From DAINRZ01 sp964634885 (GTDB lineage: Bacteria > Bacteroidota > Ignavibacteria > Kapaibacteriales > UBA2268), in the NCBI GenBank assembly GCA_964634885.1, contig CAZWLN010000101.1, forward strand, positions 1 to 6,942: a stretch of DNA of 6,942 bases, written 5' to 3'. Below the pieces are notes generated by a model. It had not been told where the DNA came from. It saw only the letters and a program-made list of their open reading frames with translations, and made no database searches. How positions within the stretch are numbered: the stretch's first letter is position 1; every line of letters begins with the position of its first letter. A program made the position numbers and the translations under genes. Shown one piece after another: positions 1 to 6,684 of the stretch.

Positions 1-35
1 AATTAAGAATGAAGAACTACGAATTACGAATGTAA
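1..35 (+). repeat. Degenerate heptamer array 1
   Basis: Five consecutive 7-base units can be read: AATTAAG, AATGAAG, AACTACG, AATTACG, AATGTAA. The array may extend beyond the left edge of the window. The same degenerate heptamer recurs at 126-160 and 350-377. Confidence 0.65.
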
Positions 36-45
36 GAAAAAGCAG

Positions 46-58
46 AGCCGGAGCGGCT
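46..58. terminator. Small hairpin of module 1, terminator-like
   Basis: AGCCG (46-50), loop GAG, CGGCT (54-58). On the minus strand the hairpin is followed shortly by a T run (complement of 37-41); on the plus strand four T follow directly. It occupies the same place in its module as the hairpins at 172-188 and 280-296, but with a different stem sequence. A bidirectional terminator is possible; the 5-bp stem is short. Confidence 0.4.
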
Positions 59-61
59 TTT

Positions 62-83
62 CCCCGCCTTGGATAAGGCGGGG
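62..83 (+). repeat. GC-rich hairpin, subtype I, copy A
   Basis: A perfect 9-bp stem CCCCGCCTT/AAGGCGGGG closes a GGAT loop and is followed by a G-rich tail ending in GGTTGGA (to 99). The same stem-loop recurs at 6685-6706 with one compensated base-pair change. Confidence 0.8.
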
Positions 84-107
84 GTAGGGGGCGGTTGGAC
101 TTCTCAG

Positions 108-125
108 TTCGTCAAGTTTGTAAAG
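108..125 (+). repeat. 9-base tandem unit, two copies
   Basis: TTCGTCAAG followed by TTTGTAAAG. The same 9-base unit is present four times at 232-267 and once at 334-342. Confidence 0.65.
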
Positions 126-160
126 AATGCTGAATGCTGAATTCTGAATTCTGAATTCTG
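126..160 (+). repeat. Heptamer array 2
   Basis: Five perfect-length units: AATGCTG twice, then AATTCTG three times. The array runs directly into the A-rich lead of module 2. Confidence 0.85.
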
Positions 161-171
161 AATGTAAGAAA

Positions 172-188
172 AAGCTTAACCGGTGCTT
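172..188. other. Small hairpin of module 2, weak
   Basis: AAGC (172-175) pairs with GCTT (185-188) around a 9-base loop, and on the minus strand the stem runs into a T-rich stretch. It is the weakest of the three small hairpins and is listed because it sits at the equivalent module position. Confidence 0.3.
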
Positions 189-194
189 CTTTCT

Positions 195-212
195 CCTTCC
201 CCTTGGGGAAGG
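195..212 (+). repeat. GC-rich hairpin, subtype II, copy B
   Basis: CCTTCCCC (195-202) and GGGGAAGG (205-212) form an inverted repeat, realistically a 7-bp stem with a CTTG loop. It is followed by CCGGGATGGGGTT. The 33 bases 193-225 are identical to 295-327. Confidence 0.8.
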
Positions 213-231
213 CCGGGATGGGGTTTCTTAG

Positions 232-267
232 TTCGTCAAGTTTGTCAAGTTTGTAAAGTTTGTAAAG
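232..267 (+). repeat. 9-base tandem unit, four copies
   Basis: Units are TTCGTCAAG, TTTGTCAAG, TTTGTAAAG, TTTGTAAAG. The array lies immediately after the subtype II hairpin tail, and copy number differs between modules (2, 4, 1), as in a VNTR. Confidence 0.8.
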
Positions 268-273
268 AAAGAA

Positions 274-296
274 GAAAAAAGCAGGTTCTTCCTGCT
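274..296 (-). terminator. Probable intrinsic terminator downstream of the phosphatase gene
   Basis: Read on the minus strand, a perfect 6-bp stem AGCAGG/CCTGCT with a 5-base loop is followed at once by a run of six T (the complement of 274-280). It lies about 125 bases after the stop codon of the phosphatase gene, in the right orientation to end its transcript. It is also the small hairpin of repeat module 3, so the repeat may be serving as terminator. Calling it functional is an inference. Confidence 0.5.
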
Positions 297-314
297 CCTT
301 CCCCTTGGGGAAGG
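297..314 (+). repeat. GC-rich hairpin, subtype II, copy C
   Basis: Same 8+8 inverted repeat and tail as copy B, followed by AGTTCGTAAAG (332-342), with only one 9-base unit after it. Confidence 0.8.
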
Positions 315-349
315 CCGGGATGGGGTTAATTAGTTCGTAAAGCAAGGAG

Positions 350-377
350 AATTCTGAATTAAGAATGCTGAATTCTG
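350..377 (+). repeat. Heptamer array 3
   Basis: Four units: AATTCTG, AATTAAG, AATGCTG, AATTCTG. It ends 44 bases from the stop codon of the phosphatase gene and is the boundary of the repeat array on that side. Confidence 0.75.
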
Positions 378-421
378 AATTTGTGGTCAGCGTATTTCAG
401 GACAAGACAGGGAGAAGCGTA

Positions 422-3217
422 TTATTTGATTCTGACAACCACGATTGTCATGTCGTCGAAAGGCTTTTCTTTGTTTGAGTATGTCTGAATGCTTCCCACT
501 AAAGCATCTCTAAGCTCTTCGGCTGAACCATAGCGCTGTTTGTGGAATATTTCCATGAGCCTCGATTCGCCGTATTCTTCATTGCTGCCGTTCCTCGATT
601 CGGTGACACCGTCGCTGATGAGGAGTATTGCGTCGCCGCTGTTCAGTTTGTGCTTCACTTCTTCTGTGTGAGCAACGAAAGTGGTGTCGTCACCGATGCC
701 CAAGCCAATGCCTCTGGACTGTATCTTTTCAATCCTGTCGGCGGCGCTGTTGAAGTAATAGATCGGGAGGTGTCCGGCGCGGGCGGTGGCCATCGTCTTG
801 TCGGAAGGGTCAAAGCAGGCTGCCAGGGCAGTAACGAAAGACTTTCTTTCGATCTTGTTGAACAGCAGGTTGTTGGTGCGCCTCAGCAGTTCTTTGGGCA
901 TGAGGTTGAATTCGTTCAGGGTCCTGATGATGCCCTGAACTTTGGACATGTAAAGAGCGGCGGAAGTACCTTTGCCGCTGACATCGCCGATGACGACAAG
1001 CAGCTTCCCGGTTCCGTCCTTCATCTTGAGAAAGTCGTAGAAATCGCCTCCGACTTCGAACGCCGGGGTAGAGATGCTGGAAATATCCAGGCCTTCGAAC
1101 TGCGGTATCTTCTGGGGCAGGGACGCAAGCTGTATCTCCCTGGCGATCATCAGCTCGTGGCGGAATCGTTCCTGTGTCGTCAGTTCCTCGTGCAACAGAG
1201 AGTTTTCTACAGCAATCGACAGCTGTGAAGCCAGCGAGTTGAGGAACTCGAAATCGGAACGGTTGAAGGAAGACTCCGACATCTTCTCGCCGAGCAGCAG
1301 CACGCCGAGAGTCCTGGTGTTGTTCTTCAGGGGGTATATGTGCGTAAATTCGTAGTCCCGGAACACGGTTTTGTAGGGTTCCTGGATGTAATCCACGCAG
1401 ATCTCGCCGTGAAACTCGCTGATGTTCTCAATGAAACGCGAGGAGTAATTGTCCATCAGTTCGCGGAACTGTGCCGGCTGGAATCCGTAGTAATACTGGA
1501 CCGTGAGTTTGTCTTCGTTGTTGACGACAATCAGCCCCAGCCTCTTAAGATGGAGTATATCAGCTATCTTCTCGGTTACGACCGAAGCAAGCTGCCTGAT
1601 GTTGAAGGTCTTTGAGATCATGGCCGAGAAATCGGACACAGACCTGGAATAGTCATACTTCTGGCGGTGAAACCTCTTGTCGATGAACACCTGGCCGACC
1701 CTGCCGGCTTTGACGAGAATGGTAACGAGGGCCAGTGAAACGCCAACGAGAATAAGTTTCTCGTATATGAACCGCGTGCTTTCGTCTAAGGGCTTCCCGA
1801 GCACCTGTACCGATGTCATCGAGATCATTATGTTTGGGAGGTCGAGGCTGATTTGAGAGAACTGCCAGATGAAGACGATCAGGGCCGTTAACAGCGCAAT
1901 CCTCCAGATGTAACTGATGATGTGGTACCTGATGTTCCTTCGTATGCGCACTTCGAGGTCCAACAGCCTGTAATGCAGGATCATGAATGCGTAGGCCGGC
2001 AGGAATGCCAGTATTGACAGGAACCATTCCTGGTACTCAAAATTGTAGAGGTAGTTGACAATGAACAACGAAGTCAACCCTGCCATTACAGTCAAAGAGG
2101 CGTAGAGCAGCGGCCTGGTGATGCGCCGGTAATCCCTGCCGGTGGCTTTCCTGAACACAATCCTTACGACGTTGATGTAAACAATCATCGCCAGCATCCA
2201 CACCTGCCAGATGAAGTTCGCCGTAGTGGTAAAATTCATGAAAAACAAGGAATAGATTATCATTCCCAAGACTATTGCCGAGATGGTGTAGGGAATGGCG
2301 ACAAGGTACTTCTTCCTGATCAGTTCGGGTACTTCCCTGGGGAAATAGAACATGGCGTGGGAGAGCATGGAAAAAGCAAAGGCTTTGGCGGCGCCTCCGG
2401 TGATTAGTACAATCCAGTCGAAGAGTTCGTACATAAATGTATATCTGTATGGCAGTACCGAGAGGCAAAAGCCAAGCAGGATCATTCCCGTCCCGAGCAG
2501 GCGGGCCGCCTTCAGTTTATGGCGCGCATAGGCGATGTAGAACCCGAAGAGCATATAGAGAACCCCGCCGAGGAAGAGGGTCAGGTAGAAGGTTGACAGC
2601 CCGAATTTTGCCATTAGGATCTTCAGGTCGAAGACATAGGAGCCGCGAACGATCTCGTAATTGACGACATTGCCGCTTCCGGCTTCCTGCATATACGTGT
2701 CAGCCTCGTACATGTCGGAGAAGGACCTGCCGTTGATCCTGGTGATGATGTCGCCTGCTTTCATGCCGGCGTGTTCGGAGGCCCCGTCTTTGTAAACCTG
2801 CTGGACAAAAACCGCTGAACTGAGGTATTTGAAGGCGTCGGGAGGTATGATCAACCTGGGGATGAAATACTGTATTCGCTTGACTGCACCGTTGAGGCTG
2901 AATTTGCTGAGGTCGATGATGTCGAGCATTACCGTGCCTGAGTCCGGGCTCATGTCGATCAGCCTTGTCAGGTGTGTCAATCCCTTGGGCTTGATGTGGT
3001 TGACGGTGAGTAGGAAGCTGCCCTGCCTGATGGTGTCACTGCCGACGGCAATGTCTTTGACGATGAGGAAGCGCGAGATCGGCTCGGAGAATGCGTTCTC
3101 ATCAGTAGGGGACTCGGCGAACCTGATGATGTTCCAGAAGGAAACGACGAGCATCCAGGCTGCAATTCCCAGGATTAAGATTTGTACTGCTTTCAGCTTT
3201 TTGGGCATAAAAGACAT
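422..3217 (-). CDS. Membrane-bound PDZ-GAF-SpoIIE/RsbU-type PP2C serine/threonine phosphatase
   Basis: The 931-residue product is a predicted inner-membrane sensor phosphatase. One helix (about 11-31) precedes a PDZ-like domain (about 130-203, with a GASEHAGMKAGDIITRING core). About nine more helices follow between 209 and 503. The stretch YRLLDLEVRIRRNIRY (416-431) resembles the conserved segment of the 7TM sensor regions of some histidine kinases. An even number of helices puts the PDZ domain outside and the C-terminus in the cytoplasm. A GAF-like domain (about 527-672) and a linker helix (about 672-700) lead to the PP2C domain. Its motifs are intact: GGDFYD (723-728), GDVSGKG (744-750), ARAGH (812-816), SDGVTE (868-873) and FDDMT (920-924). 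D725, D745, D869 and D922 are the expected metal ligands, so activity is likely. RsbU/RsbP relatives dephosphorylate STAS-type anti-sigma antagonists; no such partner is visible here. The start is the first Met of the frame, with no clear ribosome binding site; Met4 is an alternative. Confidence 0.93.
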   Translation of the reverse strand: MSFMPKKLKAVQILILGIAAWMLVVSFWNIIRFAESPTDENAFSEPISRFLIVKDIAVGSDTIRQGSFLLTVNHIKPKGLTHLTRLIDMSPDSGTVMLDIIDLSKFSLNGAVKRIQYFIPRLIIPPDAFKYLSSAVFVQQVYKDGASEHAGMKAGDIITRINGRSFSDMYEADTYMQEAGSGNVVNYEIVRGSYVFDLKILMAKFGLSTFYLTLFLGGVLYMLFGFYIAYARHKLKAARLLGTGMILLGFCLSVLPYRYTFMYELFDWIVLITGGAAKAFAFSMLSHAMFYFPREVPELIRKKYLVAIPYTISAIVLGMIIYSLFFMNFTTTANFIWQVWMLAMIVYINVVRIVFRKATGRDYRRITRPLLYASLTVMAGLTSLFIVNYLYNFEYQEWFLSILAFLPAYAFMILHYRLLDLEVRIRRNIRYHIISYIWRIALLTALIVFIWQFSQISLDLPNIMISMTSVQVLGKPLDESTRFIYEKLILVGVSLALVTILVKAGRVGQVFIDKRFHRQKYDYSRSVSDFSAMISKTFNIRQLASVVTEKIADILHLKRLGLIVVNNEDKLTVQYYYGFQPAQFRELMDNYSSRFIENISEFHGEICVDYIQEPYKTVFRDYEFTHIYPLKNNTRTLGVLLLGEKMSESSFNRSDFEFLNSLASQLSIAVENSLLHEELTTQERFRHELMIAREIQLASLPQKIPQFEGLDISSISTPAFEVGGDFYDFLKMKDGTGKLLVVIGDVSGKGTSAALYMSKVQGIIRTLNEFNLMPKELLRRTNNLLFNKIERKSFVTALAACFDPSDKTMATARAGHLPIYYFNSAADRIEKIQSRGIGLGIGDDTTFVAHTEEVKHKLNSGDAILLISDGVTESRNGSNEEYGESRLMEIFHKQRYGSAEELRDALVGSIQTYSNKEKPFDDMTIVVVRIK

Positions 3218-3248
3218 AGGCTACCGGTTCCAACATACAATACAACAA

Positions 3249-3277
3249 CAAATGTAAGACGAGATTACATTCAAAAA
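3249..3277 (-). promoter_or_regulatory. Candidate Bacteroidota-type promoter of the phosphatase gene
   Basis: On the minus strand TACATTTG (complement of 3249-3256) matches the TAnnTTTG -7 element exactly. Upstream, TTTTTG (complement of 3272-3277) could be the -33 element. The spacing of 15 bases between TTG and the -7 box is a little short of the usual range. The -7 box ends 31 bases before the start codon, which gives a plausible short leader. No Shine-Dalgarno sequence is visible. Confidence 0.5.
3251..3271. promoter_or_regulatory. Perfect inverted repeat overlapping the promoter (possible operator)
   Basis: AATGTAA, seven bases, TTACATT: a perfect 7-7-7 inverted repeat. One arm overlaps the -7 box and the other abuts the -33 box, so a bound dimeric regulator would block the promoter. 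The regulator is not in the window. The arms are AT-rich, so chance is not excluded. Confidence 0.45.
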
Positions 3278-3310
3278 GTTGCAGTTGGAAGAAGAGGAGA
3301 AAAAAATTAT

Positions 3311-3330
3311 GTTATGTGACGTTACATTAC
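3311..3330. promoter_or_regulatory. Imperfect 20-bp palindrome, possible operator or weak terminator
   Basis: The half-sites GTTATGTGAC (plus strand) and GTAATGTAAC (minus strand) match at 8 of 10 positions. The right half repeats the TTACATT core of the inverted repeat at 3251-3271. On the minus strand a six-T run follows (complement of 3301-3306), so it could instead act as a weak terminator for the secreted-protein gene, although only about four contiguous base pairs can form around a realistic loop. Confidence 0.35.
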
Positions 3331-3380
3331 TCTTCTATGCTGTTATGCCGAAACGATCATTGGATTTCTTAATATTAAAC

Positions 3381-6300
3381 TCACTTAATTATTAATACTT
3401 TCGCAGTTTTACGGATGTTTCCCGAATATAGATTTACAAAATATACACCTTCTTCGATTGCGTTACAATTGACAATAAAATTATGATTCCCGGGTTCCAA
3501 TTGTCCGGAATACACGCTGCGAATCCTGTTCCCGAGCAAATCCGTTAATGATATTGAAATATTGCCCGGCTGATTACGGAAGACAGAGAGAGTAAAATAG
3601 TCTGCGGCAGGGTTAGGTTGGACAGCAAAGTTCAGCCCGGATTCCGTTTGCAGTTCATCCGACAGGGATCCCGGCGAATCATAGCTCCACAACCGTATTT
3701 TCCCGTCAGATGATCCGGTAACGAATTGATCCCTGTCCGGAGAATTGTCCATTATCCAATTGCTGATTGAAGAAGAATAGAATTGTTGAGTGAATACATT
3801 GTCATTTTCAGTGTCGATGAAATATATTTTTCCGTTAATATCCATGCCGATGAGGTATTTACCCGTTCTGTCGAAAATATAATCGTTGGCAGGAGTCAAT
3901 GTCAATTCCTTATATCCCTTGTAAGTGAGTGAATCGCCGATTATAGTCAGATACGTGTGTAAATGGCCGGAGGATTCATAAGACAGCAGTAATTTGTCAC
4001 CGGCAGGTGAAAACCTGCAAATGACCGGATTGACGAATCTGAAAGTTGTATCACTTGATTCGGCTTGGTTCGTCCAATTTATATTTTCATAAGTATGATT
4101 TGATTTTCCTGTTAAAGAATAGTCATTTTCTATGTGATAATTAAACAGATTTCCATTAAACTGATCCTGACTGTATGTGTTTTCAAACCGGCAATTGAAA
4201 AAATAACTGCCATTGGAGTTATAGATCGTATTGGCTTTGGAATTGCCAGCCGTCATCGTATCTGTACCCGTTAGCCAGACGTAGCTCTTATTGACCTGAT
4301 TACCTGATTTACTATGATTCTCATATTCCTGATAATTAAGTAGAAACTCATTAGTGTTCGGATTTTCATCGAAATAGCAGTATGGAATCTGCTTATTTTT
4401 CCTAATGGACGGCACAGATGTCTCTTTAATGAGGCCATAGGTTGTGAAGTCGAAGAGGCTGACTCTGATTGCCAAAGAATCGGCCTTTTCGGTGAGGGAC
4501 GCTGTCAGTAAGTATTTATCGTCGCAGGAGATATAAGCAGATATTACCGGTGCATTGAACACAAGCTCCTTAACCAGGCTCAAATTCCCGGCATCCCATA
4601 TCCTAACCGTTTTGTCAAGGCTTGAACTGACAATAGTCCTGCCGTCGGCGGAATAGGCCATACCGGTAATTGACGAATTGTGTGCAATTATCGATTTATT
4701 TAAATTAATCATTGAACTCGCCTTAGCTGTTACTTCGATCAGGTCAGGTTTAATCAGCGAATCGGCAAGATCGCCGCTTCTGATTACAAGTTTGACATCG
4801 TAAACTCCAGGCAGGTCATAGAAATGGACAGGATTCTTCTGATTACTTGTCACCCCGTCGCCGAAATCCCAGAAAAATTCCGAGGGTCCGCCTTCGGATT
4901 TGTCCCCAAAGCATACTTCGAGAGGCGCTGTCCCGGATTGTACCGATTCGGTAAAATTGCATTCAAACTTGTCGATTGCATCAATATACATTTTTTTGAC
5001 ATTTGTGCTGCTGTCCGAGGTGTTTCTGACGGTCAGCCTGACGGAATAGAGCCCGGTTTTGTCATATAAGTGTGTGGGATTCCGTTCATTGCTTTTGGTG
5101 CCGTCGCCAAAGTCCCATTCCCACGTGGTCGGATTTTTCACACTCTTGTCCTGGAACCGGACAGTGAAAGGAACAAGGCCCTTTGTTCTGTCAGCAGAGA
5201 AATCGGCGGACAGCAACTCACGTATTACAATGTATCCGCTTTTTATTTCGGTGTCATTGATGCCGTTTTTACTTGCAACAAGTTTGACGGTGTATTGGCC
5301 GGGAGACTGATAGATATGGACCGGATTCACCGCGCTGCTTTGAACGCCGTCGCCAAAGTCCCACAAATACTTGTCGGGTGTGCCTGAAGACATATTGTAG
5401 AAATGAACCTTCAATCCCTCTGTACCATCTGTCAAATCGCTTTTGAAATCTGCTTTTAATGAAAAACTACAGTATGAATTATTATACAGTGTAATCGATC
5501 CGTTGCTGTTGCCAATGGCAAAAAGGCCGTTGACCGGGCAGACTGCGATATTGTTCTTATCGCTGAAAGGAATTTTCACCGTATCAGTGATAGGGTAATC
5601 CTTAAGAAGTACCAGAAGGCGATTGTCCTCTGTAATATAAATATACCTGTCGTCTGAGGAGTATATTGCCTGATGGGGATTATAAACATATTTGTGGTCG
5701 ATTACATTTCCTGTTAATGTGTTCCAGACATACAGTGTATGGTAATAGCTGCCCAGAAAGGTACTATCATTGTTTGAGAAACTGTACAGTTCCAATTTGG
5801 AGTCATCATCTATGATCTCGAATGGTTGGCCGTTTTCATTCCTGATGGGCCGGCCGTTTACACCTATGCCGTGTTCTTCGACGGAGGATCCGTTATGCCT
5901 GAAACAGTAGTAGCTTGAATCCATGGCCGTATAGGTACCTTCACGGGATATTATTCCACTGTGGTAATATCTATCATCCTCCGTTATTTCCTTACCTGTC
6001 TTCGAATCAAAACAGATGTGTCCTCCGTTGTTTCCTGACAGACCTCTTGCCCCTCCAAGTCCGCCCCAATGGAAAAGGTAAACTTTACTGTTGTCTCCAC
6101 ACAAGACAGTTTTATAATCTTGAACTGCATAAAATATTGAATAATCGCCCCATGACAGCTTTAATTTAAAAGAGTACAGCGTTTTAAATGTGTTCATGTC
6201 GAATTTTTTAAATAATACGCTGTCATTGGCATAAGAACAATTGTAATAGGTCTCTTCGTCAGGATCGAAATCCGTATTTTCCGGGAGATAGAAGTCGGCA

Positions 6301-6503
6301 ATCAGCGTACCGGTGGCTACGTCCCATTTCTGTAAGTTACATTTGTTATCATAGGTATAAAGATACTTACCGTCGCTGCTGAATTTCATCATTTTAACCG
6401 GATTGTCGGTCGTCTTTGTCCAGACGGTATCGATTACCGAGGCGCAGCATTCATTGTATATGCTGAAAAGTACTATTACCATAACGAAAAAGGATGTACG
6501 CAT
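3381..6503 (-). CDS. Secreted WD40/PKD-repeat protein with T9SS type A sorting domain
   Basis: The 1040-residue product is predicted to be exported. Residues 1 to about 22 are a Sec signal peptide (charged start, hydrophobic FFVMVIVLFSIY, cleavage near CCA-SV). Residues about 30-345 contain WD40-like blades (FSSDGKYLYTYDN...LQKWD at 41-61, LYVWNTLTG at 257-265). Three PKD domains follow at about 351-428, 433-509 and 514-592, each with a WDFGDG motif (381-386, 463-468, 545-550) and a YxVxL or YDVKL strand. A second WD40-like region spans about 600-945, clearest at SSLDKTVRIWD (627-637) and SSDGKIRLWS (931-940). Residues 956-1040 match the T9SS type A sorting domain (VQPNPAADYFTLSV, DLLGNRI, GVYFVNLYSG, final KVLIIK). 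WD40 and PKD folds suggest binding or adhesion, not catalysis, and no enzyme motif is visible. An in-frame stop shortly upstream fixes ATG at 6503 as the only start. The gene is visibly more AT-rich than its neighbour, except in the PKD part. Confidence 0.92.
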   Translation of the reverse strand: MRTSFFVMVIVLFSIYNECCASVIDTVWTKTTDNPVKMMKFSSDGKYLYTYDNKCNLQKWDVATGTLIADFYLPENTDFDPDEETYYNCSYANDSVLFKKFDMNTFKTLYSFKLKLSWGDYSIFYAVQDYKTVLCGDNSKVYLFHWGGLGGARGLSGNNGGHICFDSKTGKEITEDDRYYHSGIISREGTYTAMDSSYYCFRHNGSSVEEHGIGVNGRPIRNENGQPFEIIDDDSKLELYSFSNNDSTFLGSYYHTLYVWNTLTGNVIDHKYVYNPHQAIYSSDDRYIYITEDNRLLVLLKDYPITDTVKIPFSDKNNIAVCPVNGLFAIGNSNGSITLYNNSYCSFSLKADFKSDLTDGTEGLKVHFYNMSSGTPDKYLWDFGDGVQSSAVNPVHIYQSPGQYTVKLVASKNGINDTEIKSGYIVIRELLSADFSADRTKGLVPFTVRFQDKSVKNPTTWEWDFGDGTKSNERNPTHLYDKTGLYSVRLTVRNTSDSSTNVKKMYIDAIDKFECNFTESVQSGTAPLEVCFGDKSEGGPSEFFWDFGDGVTSNQKNPVHFYDLPGVYDVKLVIRSGDLADSLIKPDLIEVTAKASSMINLNKSIIAHNSSITGMAYSADGRTIVSSSLDKTVRIWDAGNLSLVKELVFNAPVISAYISCDDKYLLTASLTEKADSLAIRVSLFDFTTYGLIKETSVPSIRKNKQIPYCYFDENPNTNEFLLNYQEYENHSKSGNQVNKSYVWLTGTDTMTAGNSKANTIYNSNGSYFFNCRFENTYSQDQFNGNLFNYHIENDYSLTGKSNHTYENINWTNQAESSDTTFRFVNPVICRFSPAGDKLLLSYESSGHLHTYLTIIGDSLTYKGYKELTLTPANDYIFDRTGKYLIGMDINGKIYFIDTENDNVFTQQFYSSSISNWIMDNSPDRDQFVTGSSDGKIRLWSYDSPGSLSDELQTESGLNFAVQPNPAADYFTLSVFRNQPGNISISLTDLLGNRIRSVYSGQLEPGNHNFIVNCNAIEEGVYFVNLYSGNIRKTAKVLIIK

Positions 6504-6510
6504 AATGAAT

Positions 6511-6515
6511 CCTTT
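6511..6515 (-). promoter_or_regulatory. Ribosome binding site of the secreted-protein gene
   Basis: AAAGG on the minus strand lies 7 bases before the ATG at 6503. It is a weak but well-placed Shine-Dalgarno sequence and supports the chosen start. I found no clear TAnnTTTG element upstream. Confidence 0.45.
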
Positions 6516-6684
6516 ATATTAAAAAATAATGTAACTCCTAATTCTCATAATGACACATTAATGGACAAAAGGTCACAGAATTATTTGAAATTTTCGCTAT
6601 TTTTTCTGTTTTTTAATCCCGGATAATGCGTTAGAAGTTGAAAATATCACATTAATAATTGATATATAGCAATTTAACGATTTT

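Larger units (their letters stand above)
1..377 (+). repeat. Tandem array of three composite intergenic repeat modules
   Basis: Three modules of roughly 100-130 bases follow each other, starting near 28, 160 and 263. Read on the plus strand, each has the same order: an A-rich lead (GAATGTAAGAAAAAGC is exact at 28-43 and 160-175, and a looser version lies at 267-282), a small hairpin, a GC-rich hairpin, a G-rich tail ending in GGTT or GGGTT, an AGTTCGT(C/A)AAG block (106-116, 230-240, 332-342), a run of 9-base units, and in modules 1 and 3 a run of AAT-type heptamers. Modules 2 and 3 share 33 identical bases (193-225 and 295-327). The stretch sits just downstream of the phosphatase gene and has no credible gene. 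The pattern resembles REP-type or miniature non-autonomous repeats, but I cannot assign it to a named family. Confidence 0.8.

Noticed and set aside
112..345. 77-codon minus-strand open frame across the repeat modules
   Set aside because: Its translation is the repeat itself read twice (NPIPAFPKGKE repeated, then YKLYKLDKLDEL from the 9-base units). It shows no independent protein features.
1..377. CRISPR array
   Set aside because: The repeats are composite and partly tandem with no unique spacers of even length, and no cas gene is present.
542..1228. 228-codon plus-strand open frame inside the phosphatase gene
   Set aside because: It lies antisense to the conserved PP2C domain, whose catalytic motifs fix the minus strand as coding. 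Its product has no recognisable domain.
2037..2468. 143-codon frame on the same strand inside the phosphatase gene
   Set aside because: It is an out-of-frame shadow of the membrane-helix region; the main frame is continuous and conserved in character.
5100..5363. Identical 18-base words at 5100-5117 and 5346-5363
   Set aside because: Both encode the WDFGDG motif of PKD domains 1 and 2 with the same codons. Motif conservation explains it, and the rest of the two domains is well diverged.
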